From: Niallia sp. XMNu-256
GTDB taxonomy: Bacteria; Bacillota; Bacilli; Bacillales; Cytobacillaceae
Length of the DNA stretch: 64,000 bases
Assembly: GCF_036670015.1 (NCBI RefSeq)
Contig: NZ_CP137636.1
Coordinates: forward strand, 2,706,501-2,770,500
Reading direction: 5' to 3'
The notes under the pieces: generated by a model
Told to the model about the DNA's origin: nothing
The model's input: the letters and a program-made list of their open reading frames with translations, nothing else
The model's database searches: none
Position numbers and translations under genes: made by a program
Part shown: positions 34,877-45,023 of the stretch, piece after piece
Layout of the letters: the number at the start of each line of letters is the position of its first letter
Position numbering within the stretch: the first letter of the stretch is position 1

Positions 34877-37648
34877 TTAAGCTAAATGGCTGTAGTTTTC
34901 TTTCACCACTTCTGCACAACGTTTACAAAGGGTTGGATGTTCCGCTACTTTACCAACATGTGGAGTGACTGTCCAACAACGATCACATGTTTCACCTTCT
35001 GCTTTGGTAATGACAATTGCCGCATGATCAAGCTTTACTGCTTGCTCTGGAGCTTGTGCATAAGAACCGGCGATTTCAAAATCAGAAACAATGAAAAGTT
35101 GTTGTAGATTTTCATTAATCGATTCCAGCAATTCCTTCGTATCATCTTTAACGTATAATGTTACTTTCGCTGTTAAAGATTTACCAATGACCTTCTCATT
35201 ACGAGCTTCTTCTAATGCTTTTAAAACATCATCGCGTAAATTCATAAACTTAGACCATTTTGTTAATAATTCCTCAGCTTGAGGTACTTCCTTCACTTCA
35301 GGCATATCTGTTAATTGAACACTCTGCTCTTTAACTGCAGGGATGAAACTCCATACCTCATCAGCAGTATGAGATAAAATAGGAGCTACTAATTTAGTTA
35401 ATGAAAGTAAACTTTCGTAAAGCACAGTTTGAATGCAACGACGATCAGATTGATCTTTAGCCTCAATATATAAAATATCTTTGGCAAAATCAAGATAGAA
35501 CGAACTCAAATCAAGGGTACAGAAATTGTTTACTTCATGATAAATACTTGCATATTCATAATTCTCATAGTGATCGCGAACTTGTTTAACAAGTCGATTT
35601 AACTTCGCAAGCATAAATTGATCAACTTCACGTAAATCTCCATAGGCTACTGTGTCCTTTTCTGGATTAAAATCAGTTAAATTTCCAAGTAAGAAACGGA
35701 AAGTATTTCTAATTTTGCGATACACTTCAGCCACTTGTTTAAGAATCGCATCTGATACGCGAACATCTGCCTGATAATCAACAGAGGCTACCCAGAGACG
35801 AAGAATATCAGCTCCATATTGGTTCATTACTTTTGCAGGAATCACGACATTACCAAGAGACTTACTCATTTTTCTTCCTTCGCCATCTAAAGCAAATCCA
35901 TGACTTAATACCCCTTTGTATGGTGCTTTCCCTGTAACCGCTACTGCTGTAGACAATGAAGAGTTAAACCAACCACGGTATTGGTCAGATCCTTCTAAGT
36001 AAAGATCAGCAGGTCTTTGCAGGTCATCACGTTCTAACAATACAGCTTGGTGGGAAGACCCTGAATCAAACCACACATCCATAATATCAGTTTCTTTTGT
36101 AAAGATACCGTTCGGACTGCCTTGATGGATAAATCCTTCTGGAAGTAAATCTTTTGCTTCCCGTTCAAACCATACATTTGAACCATGCTTACGGAATAAA
36201 TTCGATACATGTTCAATTGTCTCATCCGTAATAATTGGTTCGCCATTTTCAGCATAGAATACTGGAATTGGCACACCCCATGCACGCTGCCTAGAAATAC
36301 ACCAATCTCCACGATCTCGTACCATATTAAATAATCTTGTTTCGCCCCAAGCTGGAACCCATTTTGTTTCTTTCACTGCTTCTAATAATTCTGCTCTAAA
36401 ATCTTTAATGGAAGCAAACCATTGGGCAGTTGCACGGAAAATGATCGGTTTTTTGGTTCTCCAATCATGTGGATATGAGTGAGTAATAAAGCTTAGTTTT
36501 AATAAGGCCCCTACTTCTTCTAACTTTTCTGTAATCGCTTTATTCGCTTTATCATAAAACAATCCTTCAAATCCAGGTGCTTCCTTGGTCATGACACCTT
36601 TATCATCAACAGGACATAGCACATCTAAGTCATATTTTTGACCAATATAAAAGTCATCTTCCCCATGTCCTGGTGCTGTATGAACACAACCTGTACCCGC
36701 ATCTGTTGTTACGTGTTCCCCTAACATAACAAGAGAATCTCTTCCATAAATGGGATGGGATGCAACCATTCGATCTAATTCTTGGCCTTTAATGGTTTGC
36801 ACTACTTCTGCCTCTTCCCAGCCAATTTCATTTTTCACCGATTCTAGTAAAGCTTCTGCCACAAGATATTTTCGATCTTTTACTGAAACTACGACGTATT
36901 TTAAATCCGGATGTACTGAAATCCCAAGGTTTGCCGGAATCGTCCATGGAGTTGTCGTCCAAATCACAATTTCAACATCAGTATCCAATACACCTTTTCC
37001 ATCTTTTACCTTAAATCCAACATAAATAGACGGGGATTTCTTATCTTTATATTCAATTTCCGCTTCAGCTAAGGCTGATTCACTCGTTGGAGACCAATAG
37101 ACTGGTTTTAACCCTTTATAAATGTAGCCCTTTTTTGCCATTTCACCAAACACTTTAATTTGTTGTGCTTCGTAAGCAGGCTCTAACGTAATGTATGGAC
37201 GGTCCCAATCACCACGAACCCCTAGACGCTTGAATTGTGTACGCTGATTATCAATTTGCTCATATGCATACTTTTCACAAAGATTTCTAAATTCTGCAAC
37301 CGTCATTTCTTTACGTTTTACACCTTTATTTGTTAATGCTTGCTCAATTGGTAAGCCGTGAGTATCCCAACCTGGAACATACGGAGCATTGTAACCACTC
37401 ATTGACTTGTATCGAACAATAAAATCTTTTAAAACTTTATTTAAGGCATGACCCATATGAATATCGCCATTTGCATATGGAGGTCCATCATGCAATACAA
37501 ACATCGGACGATCTTTTGTTCTTTCTTGAACTAATTTATAAATATCAACTTCTTCCCATTTCGCTTGAATTTCAGGTTCGCGCTTCGGCAAATTGCCCCG
37601 CATCGGAAAATCTGTTTTTGGCATTAATAATGTGTCTTTGTAATCCAT
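34877..37648 (-). CDS. ileS: Isoleucyl-tRNA synthetase
   Basis: Charges tRNA-Ile. The 923-residue class I synthetase has HIGH as HMGH in [13 protein letters not shown], the KMSKS loop [10 protein letters not shown], an editing domain in between, and C-terminal zinc ligands CDRCW and CKRC. Length is typical of bacterial type 1 IleRS. Expression is controlled by the T-box leader upstream. Confidence 0.98.
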   Translation of the reverse strand: MDYKDTLLMPKTDFPMRGNLPKREPEIQAKWEEVDIYKLVQERTKDRPMFVLHDGPPYANGDIHMGHALNKVLKDFIVRYKSMSGYNAPYVPGWDTHGLPIEQALTNKGVKRKEMTVAEFRNLCEKYAYEQIDNQRTQFKRLGVRGDWDRPYITLEPAYEAQQIKVFGEMAKKGYIYKGLKPVYWSPTSESALAEAEIEYKDKKSPSIYVGFKVKDGKGVLDTDVEIVIWTTTPWTIPANLGISVHPDLKYVVVSVKDRKYLVAEALLESVKNEIGWEEAEVVQTIKGQELDRMVASHPIYGRDSLVMLGEHVTTDAGTGCVHTAPGHGEDDFYIGQKYDLDVLCPVDDKGVMTKEAPGFEGLFYDKANKAITEKLEEVGALLKLSFITHSYPHDWRTKKPIIFRATAQWFASIKDFRAELLEAVKETKWVPAWGETRLFNMVRDRGDWCISRQRAWGVPIPVFYAENGEPIITDETIEHVSNLFRKHGSNVWFEREAKDLLPEGFIHQGSPNGIFTKETDIMDVWFDSGSSHQAVLLERDDLQRPADLYLEGSDQYRGWFNSSLSTAVAVTGKAPYKGVLSHGFALDGEGRKMSKSLGNVVIPAKVMNQYGADILRLWVASVDYQADVRVSDAILKQVAEVYRKIRNTFRFLLGNLTDFNPEKDTVAYGDLREVDQFMLAKLNRLVKQVRDHYENYEYASIYHEVNNFCTLDLSSFYLDFAKDILYIEAKDQSDRRCIQTVLYESLLSLTKLVAPILSHTADEVWSFIPAVKEQSVQLTDMPEVKEVPQAEELLTKWSKFMNLRDDVLKALEEARNEKVIGKSLTAKVTLYVKDDTKELLESINENLQQLFIVSDFEIAGSYAQAPEQAVKLDHAAIVITKAEGETCDRCWTVTPHVGKVAEHPTLCKRCAEVVKENYSHLA

Positions 37649-37683
37649 TATACTTCCTCCATCTATTCACTAGTAAAAAAAGA

Positions 37684-37950
37684 CAAATAAAAAAACCTTC
37701 ACATCCCTAAAAGGGACGAGAAGGTTTTCCCGCGGTACCACCCTTGTAGATAAAAATAAATTTTATCCGCTCCTATCATTTTTAACGCAAATGAAACGCC
37801 TACGCCTACTACAAATTAGCAAATTTATGCTAGATTTTCAGCAAAGGAACTCAAGGGTGATCTTCCGAACTTAGGCTTATTACTAGGCTTCCACCACCCC
37901 TAGTTCGCTGTTTATAAGAATATAAGTCGTACTGTCCCTATCTTCGTCAA
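37684..37950 (-). promoter_or_regulatory. T-box riboswitch of ileS (isoleucine specifier)
   Basis: Read on the minus strand: a stem I region with GGTGGAAGCC, then the specifier ATC at 37859-37861 (isoleucine). The T-box core TGGTACCGCG lies at 37731-37740. A terminator with arms AAACCTTC/GAAGGTTT and GTCCC/GGGA at about 37690-37727 is followed by a T run. Uncharged tRNA-Ile pairing with specifier and T-box bulge would favour the antiterminator. Placement directly before ileS agrees. It fills most of the 361 bp gap to divIVA. Confidence 0.93.
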
Positions 37951-38009
37951 TTTTAATTTATATATTAAGATTTTTAAAAATTATATTCCTTTTCGTGATA
38001 AACGTCAAG

Positions 38010-38525
38010 TTATGCTAAGGAATCTTCTTCTTTTAAAGCATTTAACTCTGTTGCATCCAACTCATATTGTAAAAGATGATCCCAATCGTCCGTATTTAGC
38101 AAGTCTAGCTGAGCTTCAATTAACATTTTAAAACGAGTTCTAAATACTTTAGACTGTTTCTTCAATTCCTCGATTTCCATCGCAATTTTTCTAGCTTTTG
38201 ATAAAGATTCATTGACAATTCGATCTGAATTTTTTTCGGCTTCTTTGATAATTAGTTTTGCTTCTTTTTGTGCATTACGCTTTACCTCTTCAGCAGCCTC
38301 TTGGGCAACGAGGATGGATTTATTGAGTGTCTCTTCAATTGTGTTGAAGTGTCCTACACGTTCAGACATTTCATTTAGACGCTCTTCTAATTCTTTTTTT
38401 TCACGGATAACCATTTCGTAGTCCTTGATTACTTGATCAAGGAATTCATTGACTTCATCCTCATCATAGCCGCGGAACCCTTTACTAAACTCCTTATTAT
38501 GTATATCTAATGGCGTTAATGGCAT
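38010..38525 (-). CDS. divIVA: Septum-site / polar scaffold protein DivIVA
   Basis: Marks negatively curved membranes at poles and septa and recruits MinJ/MinCD and, in sporulation, RacA. The 171-residue protein starts MPLTPLDIHNKEFSKGFRGY, the membrane-binding N-terminus, and has a long coiled coil from about residue 25. GGGAGGTGG precedes the ATG at 38523-38525; the annotated frame upstream is not needed. Confidence 0.97.
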   Translation of the reverse strand: MPLTPLDIHNKEFSKGFRGYDEDEVNEFLDQVIKDYEMVIREKKELEERLNEMSERVGHFNTIEETLNKSILVAQEAAEEVKRNAQKEAKLIIKEAEKNSDRIVNESLSKARKIAMEIEELKKQSKVFRTRFKMLIEAQLDLLNTDDWDHLLQYELDATELNALKEEDSLA

Positions 38526-38607
38526 AGTGCCACCTCCCAAGTATTTTCTCTAGTTTGTCACTGTTACCATTTCGACAAAATCTTTTATATTCCTTCAAAA
38601 AAATGGA

Positions 38608-39378
38608 TTATTTTTGTTTTCCAATTAAAATTTTCCATTTTTCCTTTTTAGATTTTCCGTCAAAAGAAAAAATTTTACTTCGTCCATGTCCACGTACAGA
38701 GATGGTATCCCCTTCACCACATTCAAAAGAGGTGCTATCTATAAGCTTCCAATTCACCTTAACCAATCCCGACTTAATTAATGTCTGAGATTTTTGCCTT
38801 GATATTTGATAAATAGTTGCATTCATCACGTCAAGCCTGAGTGAAGAAACAGTAATCATTGTTTCAACCCATTGTTCTTGTTGAAAGATGGCATCTGAAA
38901 TAGGCTGTTTAAACAGTTCAACATTTGCTTTTCCGATTGATTGCACTTCTAATTGTACATAATCGGCTATTTCCTCTGCACAAAAAAACTGAATCCTGTC
39001 ATTTGATAACAAAATATCTCCAAATTTATCTCTTTTCAATCCGATTGACATCAAACTTCCCAATACTTGAGGATGTGTCAAATTAACAAATTTATTAGGG
39101 TATTTCACTTCAAACAAAACAATATTATAATCCTCTACTGTAACCTCATAATATTCAGGATAAATAACAGCACGTTTTCGTTCCGTATAATCGGAACCAC
39201 CAAAATAGCTAATGTTTAGATTTTGATGGCCAACAACGGATTCAAGAATTTGCTGTTCACGAGGATCAAGAAAATCAGTTAATTTAGGTGCATATGTATC
39301 TTCTACAAATTGCTTCCAATTGATCGCTTGGTCTATAAAACCTCGCTCCTCGGGACGAAAGTGCTGATAAATGGACAT
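38608..39378 (-). CDS. rqcP: S4-domain RNA-binding protein YlmH / RqcP
   Basis: In Bacillus subtilis this protein works with RqcH on stalled 50S subunits, supporting alanine tailing. The 256-residue protein starts MSIYQHFRPEERGFIDQ (ATG at 39376-39378 with AAAGGTG upstream). It has a C-terminal S4 RNA-binding domain near residues 180-245 (SSLRLDVMNATIYQISR). It sits between ylmG and divIVA as usual. Confidence 0.93.
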   Translation of the reverse strand: MSIYQHFRPEERGFIDQAINWKQFVEDTYAPKLTDFLDPREQQILESVVGHQNLNISYFGGSDYTERKRAVIYPEYYEVTVEDYNIVLFEVKYPNKFVNLTHPQVLGSLMSIGLKRDKFGDILLSNDRIQFFCAEEIADYVQLEVQSIGKANVELFKQPISDAIFQQEQWVETMITVSSLRLDVMNATIYQISRQKSQTLIKSGLVKVNWKLIDSTSFECGEGDTISVRGHGRSKIFSFDGKSKKEKWKILIGKQK

Positions 39379-39417
39379 ATTCTTCACCTTTACTCTAATT
39401 GTAACTCTTTCCAACAG

Positions 39418-39442
39418 AAAAAGGGACTAACTTTTGAGCCCC
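39418..39442 (-). terminator. Terminator-like hairpin between ylmG and ylmH
   Basis: On the minus strand GGGGCT pairs with AGTCCC (one G-U pair) around an 8 nt loop, then TTTTTC. It lies downstream of ylmG, next to the solo repeat, and could reduce read-through into ylmH and divIVA. Confidence 0.5.
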
Positions 39443-39461
39443 TTCAAATTGCTCGATAATC

Positions 39462-39500
39462 AAATTTCTCTCCGCCGAATTTGCGTCTGGATTTATAAAG
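39462..39500 (-). repeat. Solo family 1 end block
   Basis: A block of about 38 bp with ATCAAATTT..CTCCGCCGAATTTGCGTCTGGA that closely matches the low-coordinate end of the repeat at 3013-3192, and more loosely 48884-48905. It lies between ylmG and ylmH, where intergenic space is otherwise scarce in this cluster. Confidence 0.5.
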
Positions 39501-39507
39501 TTAAAAA

Positions 39508-39771
39508 TCACATAAATAACCTAGGTAAATTATAGAGACCGACCGTTGCAAATCTCAACACAAATAATGCGACAAGCGGAGAAAGATCAATCATTCCAAG
39601 TGGAGGAATAAATCGCCTAAACGGCTCCAAATAGGGTTCACAAATTCGTGCTAAAAGTTGCCCAATTCTTGTGCCTCTAGCATTTGGAAACCATGACATT
39701 AAAATATAGATAATTAATGCCCAAGAATAAATACTGATTAACCGTGCTATAAGATCAATAATAAAGAACAT
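39508..39771 (-). CDS. ylmG: YggT-family membrane protein YlmG
   Basis: An 87-residue protein with two hydrophobic segments (near 3-25 and 65-85) and the family stretch [24 protein letters not shown] in between. The family occurs beside sepF in many Firmicutes and in plastids. It is membrane-bound; a molecular function is not established. It starts 6 nt after the sepF stop. Confidence 0.92.
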   Translation of the reverse strand: MFFIIDLIARLISIYSWALIIYILMSWFPNARGTRIGQLLARICEPYLEPFRRFIPPLGMIDLSPLVALFVLRFATVGLYNLPRLFM

Positions 39772-39777
39772 TAAACT

Positions 39778-40206
39778 TTACCACCTCGAGTGTTCAAATT
39801 CCTTGTCCGAAAGAAGTTCTGAAATTGATCCAGTAACTTCGATATTATCTGGAGTACAGAGGAAAATATCTGTTCCAATCTTTTGAATGTCTCCACCAAT
39901 GGCATAGACAGTACCACTTAAAAAGTCTACAATTCTTCTTGCTTGGTCATGCTCAATCCGTTGAAGATTTACAACTACTGCTTTCCGGTTTCGTAATTCA
40001 TCCGCGATATCTTGGGCTTCTGCATACACACGAGGTTCAATTAAAATTACTTTGGATGATTGTTGAATGCTTTGAAGGCTAACAACATTTTGCTTTTGAA
40101 CCGGTTTATGTTTTTTTTCCGGTTCATATTCTTCCTCGTATTCTTCTTCCTCTGCATAGTCATCATCCAAAAAGAAGAATGTTTTAAATTTAGATTTAAT
40201 ACTCAT
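39778..40206 (-). CDS. sepF: Cell division protein SepF
   Basis: Binds the FtsZ C-terminus and forms rings that align FtsZ filaments at the membrane. The 142-residue protein has an N-terminal amphipathic membrane anchor ([13 protein letters not shown]), an acidic linker, and the conserved domain with [20 protein letters not shown]. It is followed by ylmG, as usual. Confidence 0.95.
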   Translation of the reverse strand: MSIKSKFKTFFFLDDDYAEEEEYEEEYEPEKKHKPVQKQNVVSLQSIQQSSKVILIEPRVYAEAQDIADELRNRKAVVVNLQRIEHDQARRIVDFLSGTVYAIGGDIQKIGTDIFLCTPDNIEVTGSISELLSDKEFEHSRW

Positions 40207-40218
40207 ATTGGGAACCTC

Positions 40219-40896
40219 CTACTTTTCTTCCCCGACGAGAGCTGTTCCTATGCGTATCATTGTTGCCCCTTCTTCTACTGCAATTGCATAATCATTTGAC
40301 ATTCCCATCGACAACTCTGTACACGGCGCATATTCTAGTTCCATTTGCTGTACTTGTATTTGTAAAGATTTTAATGTTTGAAAACAATGTCTTAATACTG
40401 ATTCATCATCCGTTAGAGGTGCCATCGTCATTAATCCAACCACTTCAACATTGGGATAATCCTTTAAAGCCTCTATAAAGCTTGTTAACTCTTCAGGTTG
40501 GATTCCGTGCTTGGATTCTTCACCAGAGACATTTACCTGCACGAAACATTTGATGACTCGATTACTCCGTTTATTAATCTCTTTCGCTACCGAAAGTCGA
40601 TCAAGGGAATGAATGTAATCGACCTTATCAATAATATTCTTCACTTTTCGGGATTGCAGTGAACCGATAAAATGCCAATTTGGCTTGTCCTGCAACTCTT
40701 CCCATTTCGCATTTAAGCCTTCAGCATAATTTTCACCGAGATGGGTAACCCCTGCGTCAAGCGCCTCTTTTGCGCGCTCAATTGAAACGTATTTTGTAAC
40801 GGCTATAATGTTTACTTCATCTGGATTGCGATTTGCCTTCACACAGGCGTTTGCAATTTTTTCTTGTATAGCTTGTAAGTTTTGTTCGACTTTCAT
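40219..40896 (-). CDS. ylmE: PLP homeostasis protein YggS/YlmE
   Basis: A PLP-binding TIM-barrel protein without known enzymatic activity, involved in vitamin B6 balance. The 225-residue protein has the PLP lysine in IAVTKYVSIERAKEAL, then GENYAEGL, HFIGSLQSRK and LSMGMSNDY. I chose the ATG at 40894-40896. AAGGAGG lies 15 nt upstream, longer than usual, and may fall at the end of ylmD. Confidence 0.93.
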   Translation of the reverse strand: MKVEQNLQAIQEKIANACVKANRNPDEVNIIAVTKYVSIERAKEALDAGVTHLGENYAEGLNAKWEELQDKPNWHFIGSLQSRKVKNIIDKVDYIHSLDRLSVAKEINKRSNRVIKCFVQVNVSGEESKHGIQPEELTSFIEALKDYPNVEVVGLMTMAPLTDDESVLRHCFQTLKSLQIQVQQMELEYAPCTELSMGMSNDYAIAVEEGATMIRIGTALVGEEK

Positions 40897-40900
40897 TTCT

Positions 40901-41725
40901 TTAAAAATTGGCCTCCTTCCAGCCAATAAAACTAATCATTCGGCCGGTACTACCTTGGTCTCTTCGATGGGAATAAAAATAGTCTTTACTGCAACTGGTG
41001 CAAAGTTGGGTAACAAGGATGTTCTCTCGCAGTACTCCTGCCGATATAAGTATTTCTTTATTACATTCTTTTAAATTTAATGCATATTGATTTGGACTAA
41101 CTTCCTTGTATGGTTTAGATTCGACACCTTCTAGTCTATTTTGCACTAAATTTATGACATAGTCATCAACTATATAACAATTTTCGCATATAGAAGGGCC
41201 GATTGCCACTAGAATCTCACTTGGATGAATTCCATAGAATTGAAAATTCTGAATCATCTTTTGGGCAATGCCACCTACTGTACCTTTCCATCCCGCATGG
41301 GCAACTCCAATTGCTTTTGATTGGGGGTGTAAGAAGTAAATAGGGACACAGTCAGCATAACATAAAGTCAGTAAAATGCCACGTTCAAAGGTAATAAATC
41401 CATCGGTACGGCTAAATGCTGACTCATAATCATTTCCACCCTTGCCTTTATCAGTGGATGAAATTGTTTTTATATTTACTTCATGTGTTTGTTCTGCACC
41501 AACCCAATGATCGGTCGGAAAACCTAATTTTTGTGCTACTATTTGACGGTTCTCGCAAACATTGTTTGTACGGTCATTTACATGAAACCCCATATTCAAA
41601 CTATCTAGTTTACCTTGACTAAGACCGCCGTTTTTGGTTGTAAATCCAACTGCTAAATCAGGAGATTTTCGGACCCAATCAGGAAGGTGAAAGTACTCTT
41701 TATCTTTAAGAATAAAAGGATCCAT
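40901..41725 (-). CDS. pgeF: Peptidoglycan editing factor / purine nucleoside enzyme YlmD (PgeF)
   Basis: Member of the YfiH/LACC1 (Cu-polyphenol oxidase-like) family, with adenosine deaminase and purine phosphorylase activities reported in homologues and a role in removing mis-incorporated serine from wall precursors. About 274 residues with the metal and active residues in CYADCVPIYFLH and GVAHAGWKGTVGG. I chose the ATG at 41723-41725, spaced 6 nt from GAGGT; an ATG two codons earlier is too near. Confidence 0.93.
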   Translation of the reverse strand: MDPFILKDKEYFHLPDWVRKSPDLAVGFTTKNGGLSQGKLDSLNMGFHVNDRTNNVCENRQIVAQKLGFPTDHWVGAEQTHEVNIKTISSTDKGKGGNDYESAFSRTDGFITFERGILLTLCYADCVPIYFLHPQSKAIGVAHAGWKGTVGGIAQKMIQNFQFYGIHPSEILVAIGPSICENCYIVDDYVINLVQNRLEGVESKPYKEVSPNQYALNLKECNKEILISAGVLRENILVTQLCTSCSKDYFYSHRRDQGSTGRMISFIGWKEANF

Positions 41726-41800
41726 AAACATACCTCGTTTTAAATTTCTATTTTTCTATTTTATCATACAACCAAAGCAGTTCCTAGTAAAAAAAGGAAT

Positions 41801-42070
41801 CTAATCATCCTCATCCTGTCCACTAAATTCATTTGCTTCTTTAAACCTAACTAATATTACATCTTCACCAATTTTTAAAATATTGCGCCATGGAATAATG
41901 ACTTCTTCCTCCTTACCGAAAAAGCCAAGGATTTTACCGGTTCCGGATATAATAATTGCTTCTATTTTTCCTGTTTGTAAATTGATATCAATATCACTGA
42001 TATTCCCAAGCTTTTTTCCATCTCCGACATTTACAACATCTTTTATTTGAAACTCAGAAATTCTTACCAT
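41801..42070 (-). CDS. ylmC: PRC-barrel sporulation protein YlmC/YmxH family
   Basis: An 89-residue PRC-barrel protein, beginning MVRISEFQIKDVVNVGDGKK and containing ISDIDINLQTGKIEAIII. It follows sigG, its usual position. Its exact role is unknown; family members are called YlmC/YmxH sporulation proteins. The 181 bp gap upstream holds only the sigG terminator and an unassigned AT-rich stretch. Confidence 0.9.
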   Translation of the reverse strand: MVRISEFQIKDVVNVGDGKKLGNISDIDINLQTGKIEAIIISGTGKILGFFGKEEEVIIPWRNILKIGEDVILVRFKEANEFSGQDEDD

Positions 42071-42225
42071 TCATCTCACTCCTATTATCTCTCGCCTTAT
42101 CACATGTATATGACAATCAATAGGGTAAAAATGAATGAAATAAAAAAATCAACTTCACTTGCTAATTTGCGCCGAGAAAATTGGTGGCATCCACGGATGG
42201 TTAAACCTTAATTATAGAATTAACG

Positions 42226-42253
42226 TTAAAAAAACTGCCATGATGGCAGTTTT
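42226..42253 (-). terminator. Intrinsic terminator of sigG
   Basis: AAAACTGCCA (42231-42240) and TGGCAGTTTT (42244-42253) form the stem; on the minus strand TTTTTTTAA follows. The hairpin begins inside the sigG stop codon. Confidence 0.9.
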
Positions 42254-43034
42254 AACTTTGAATATTTTTGTTCATCTGTTTGATTGCGGCTTTTTCTAGA
42301 CGAGAAACTTGGGCCTGTGATATACCAATTTCCTCAGCAACTTCCATTTGTGTTTTACCCTGAAAAAATCTTTTTCGTAAAATTAATTTTTCTCGGTCAT
42401 TTAATCTCCGCATGCCCTCTTTGAGAGCAATTTCCTCAATCCAATTAATGTCCTTATTCTTTTCATCACTTAATTGATCCACAACAAAAATAGGATCTCC
42501 TCCATCATTGTAGATGGGTTCAAATAGCGAAACAGGATCTTGAATCGCATCTAATGCAAATACAATTTCCTCATGTGGCACATCAAGCTCTTTTGCAATT
42601 TCTTCAGCTGTTGGTTCCCGTGATGTTTTACTCATCAATCGCTCACGAACTTGTAATGCTTTGTATGCAATATCCCGTAATGACCGAGAAACACGGATCG
42701 GATTATTGTCCCGCAAATAGCGTCGTATTTCTCCAATAATCATTGGCACTGCATAAGTAGAGAACTTCACGTTTTGACTTAAATCAAAATTATCAATTGA
42801 TTTCATAAGTCCAATACAGCCAACTTGAAATAGATCATCAACAAACTCTCCCCTATTATTAAAACGTTGGATGACGCTTAATACAAGGCGCAAGTTTCCG
42901 TTAACGAGCTGTTCACGTGCGGATAAATCTCCTTCTTGCTGTACTTTCTTAAAAAGCAATCTCATTTCTTCGTTCTTTAATACTGGAAGTTTTGATGTAT
43001 CAACACCGCAAATTTCAACTTTATTTCGAGTCAA
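42252..43034 (-). CDS. sigG: Late forespore RNA polymerase sigma factor SigG
   Basis: Directs late forespore transcription. The 260-residue protein matches Bacillus subtilis SigG almost throughout (RNKVEICGVDTSKLPVLKN, NRGEFVDDLFQVGCIG, ISQAQVSRLEKAAIKQMNKN). I chose a TTG start at 43032-43034: AAGGAGGG lies 7 nt upstream and the product begins TRNKVEICG, matching the homologue. The longer in-frame extension to 43088 overlaps the putative promoter. TTG may limit expression. Confidence 0.96.
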   Translation of the reverse strand: MTRNKVEICGVDTSKLPVLKNEEMRLLFKKVQQEGDLSAREQLVNGNLRLVLSVIQRFNNRGEFVDDLFQVGCIGLMKSIDNFDLSQNVKFSTYAVPMIIGEIRRYLRDNNPIRVSRSLRDIAYKALQVRERLMSKTSREPTAEEIAKELDVPHEEIVFALDAIQDPVSLFEPIYNDGGDPIFVVDQLSDEKNKDINWIEEIALKEGMRRLNDREKLILRKRFFQGKTQMEVAEEIGISQAQVSRLEKAAIKQMNKNIQS

Positions 43035-43071
43035 TCCATTTCCCTCCTTACAGGAGTTGCTGTACAAAAAA

Positions 43072-43100
43072 CAGTATTTCCCCTGCAAGGAAAAATATGC
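43072..43100 (-). promoter_or_regulatory. Candidate SigF/SigG promoter of sigG
   Basis: On the minus strand GCATA (complement of 43096-43100) is followed, after roughly 12-14 nt, by GGGGAAATACTG (complement of 43072-43083). These resemble the -35 and -10 elements recognised by SigF and SigG. Spacing is slightly short for the consensus. The TTG start lies about 38 nt downstream. Confidence 0.55.
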
Positions 43101-43192
43101 ATGAGCGAAAAAGCGGATCCAGTCAAAAAAAGGTAGAATTCCTCATAAAATGTTGAATCCTACCGCATTTTATAATATATAAAATTTTTTCT

Positions 43193-43912
43193 TTAAACCA
43201 TTTTATTAAATTCCTTTTTTAATCTTTTAATGATTCTTTTTTCAAGTCGTGAGATATAGGATTGAGAAATTCCCAGCATATCCGCAACATCTTTTTGCGT
43301 TTTTTCCTCACCGCTGCCAAGCCCAAACCTAAGCTCCATAATTTGTTTTTCTCGATCAGAAAGTTGATGAAGTGCTTTTAATAATAGTTTTTTATCCACA
43401 CTTGCTTCTAAATCCTTTGTAATGATGTCTTCTTCAGTTCCTAATACATCCGAAAGAAGTAATTCGTTTCCATCCCAATCAATGTTTAATGGTTCGTCAA
43501 ATGAAACTTCTGAGCGAATCTTATTATTCCTTCTTAAATACATTAATATTTCATTTTCAATACATCTAGATGCATATGTAGCCAATTTAATTTTCTTCTC
43601 TGGATTAAATGTATTAACAGCTTTAATTAGACCAATCGTGCCAATACTTATTAAATCCTCAATGTTGATTCCAGTGTTTTCAAATTTCCTTGCTATATAA
43701 ACAACCAACCTTAGATTCCTTTCAATAAGGATTGATCTGGCTGCTTTATCCCCATTCGGTAACTTTTCGATTAACATAGCCTCTTCTTCTTTATTAAGAG
43801 GAGGTGGCAATGCTTCACTTCCACCAATATAAAAAACCTCATCAGTTCTCAAGCCTAGTTTCATTAATAGTTTGTACCAAATATAAGATAATTTGAGTTT
43901 AAGAGTTTTCAT
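43193..43912 (-). CDS. sigE: Mother-cell RNA polymerase sigma factor SigE (pro-form)
   Basis: Early mother-cell sigma factor, made as an inactive precursor. The 239-residue protein starts [20 protein letters not shown], an amphipathic pro-sequence of about 27 residues removed by SpoIIGA. It continues with [32 protein letters not shown] and [29 protein letters not shown] precedes the ATG at 43910-43912. It forms an operon with spoIIGA, 27 nt upstream. Confidence 0.97.
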   Translation of the reverse strand: MKTLKLKLSYIWYKLLMKLGLRTDEVFYIGGSEALPPPLNKEEEAMLIEKLPNGDKAARSILIERNLRLVVYIARKFENTGINIEDLISIGTIGLIKAVNTFNPEKKIKLATYASRCIENEILMYLRRNNKIRSEVSFDEPLNIDWDGNELLLSDVLGTEEDIITKDLEASVDKKLLLKALHQLSDREKQIMELRFGLGSGEEKTQKDVADMLGISQSYISRLEKRIIKRLKKEFNKMV

Positions 43913-43939
43913 CGTTTTCCTCCTCATAGTCGATTAAAA

Positions 43940-44899
43940 TTAGACCGTTAACTCTATTGATTCATTACATTGTTTATTAATATTTATGTTCTTCCCATTA
44001 ATCAGCATTTTGGGATGAACAATACATTGGAAAGCATCGTCTGATGAAAGCTGTTGTGTGGTTAAAGAAATTAAGCCCTTCTCTATTTTTTTAAGCTCAT
44101 TATTGTGTTGGATTGTCATTTGATCAGGCCTTAGTGCAATAATGAGTTGATGTTCTTTCCCCATTACTTTGTAAGGAACGACACGCATTTTGTGCTCCCA
44201 GTTTTCGGCTATTGACCTGTCTCCCATCATGACTGCTTCAGCTTCTCCAGTGATTGTTTTTAATTCTTCACTTAAATCATTGAATATTTTACGTACAGAG
44301 ACAAACATAACAGGCCATTTCGTAATCGGATCATATAACTGATTTCCACTATCAACAAGTCCTTTAAATGAATAGACTTTCCCCTCTAATTCGATTTCCA
44401 CATTGACAAGTTGATCATATTGAATTTTAGTCATTTCAATTCGGTCAAAATTTTTTCTAGAAAAATGCCAAGCAATTGGAAAACCTAGGATGACAAACAA
44501 CCAGCTGACTGGATCACCAAATCCTTGAACATTCGCCATAAACAAAGAGGATGAGAAATTCATATCAAATCTCGTAAAATAATGGACACCAATCAGTGAT
44601 CCTCCTACTAAAAAAGTGATTAAATAGAACGTCATTAATCCGCTTATAAAGTATTTAAAGCGTTTAAATCCAAATACCGAAAGAATCATAAAAATGGAAA
44701 ACATTAATTTTGTGAACGGATGACTAAATGTTGCATGGTAAGGGGTCATCGATAATAAGATAATAATAGAACCGATCAATCCTCCTACAGCAACTCTCCA
44801 AAAATGCACATCTCTCTTAAGAATTAATGCAGTTAAATAAAGAAGGAGGCTATCAAATAAAAAATTCAACAGCCAAATAATATCAAGATATACATTCAA
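43940..44899 (-). CDS. spoIIGA: Sporulation sigma-E factor-processing protease SpoIIGA
   Basis: Aspartic protease that cleaves pro-SigE after forespore signalling through SpoIIR. The 319-residue protein has five N-terminal membrane segments (about 1-155) and a cytosolic domain with the catalytic motif GLVDSGNQLYDPI. Preceded by a Spo0A-type promoter and followed directly by sigE. The bpr gene found near here in Bacillus subtilis is absent. Confidence 0.96.
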   Translation of the reverse strand: MNVYLDIIWLLNFLFDSLLLYLTALILKRDVHFWRVAVGGLIGSIIILLSMTPYHATFSHPFTKLMFSIFMILSVFGFKRFKYFISGLMTFYLITFLVGGSLIGVHYFTRFDMNFSSSLFMANVQGFGDPVSWLFVILGFPIAWHFSRKNFDRIEMTKIQYDQLVNVEIELEGKVYSFKGLVDSGNQLYDPITKWPVMFVSVRKIFNDLSEELKTITGEAEAVMMGDRSIAENWEHKMRVVPYKVMGKEHQLIIALRPDQMTIQHNNELKKIEKGLISLTTQQLSSDDAFQCIVHPKMLINGKNININKQCNESIELTV

Positions 44900-44938
44900 A
44901 TAGCACCCTCCTCTATTTTTTTCAATCTCATATTAAAA

Positions 44939-44972
44939 AGTATACCGTACATGTACTGGAGAAGTGTGTCAC
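44939..44972 (-). promoter_or_regulatory. spoIIG promoter with 22 bp spacer
   Basis: On the minus strand GTGACA (complement of 44967-44972) and TATACT (complement of 44939-44944) are separated by exactly 22 bp. The Bacillus subtilis spoIIG promoter is known for this overlong spacing and for dependence on phosphorylated Spo0A. A 0A-box-like TGTCAAA lies at 45020-45026 on the plus strand, about 50 bp upstream, near the expected distal site. Confidence 0.8.
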
Positions 44973-45023
44973 TTTCTGTTCATAAAAAACCAGTAATTTT
45001 CAGCTTTTCCTCCGCTTTTTGTC

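Noticed and set aside
42160-42215. Possible further family 1 copy between ylmC and sigG
   Set aside because: Only a short AATTTGCGCCGA block resembles the family; the rest does not align and no terminal hairpin is present.
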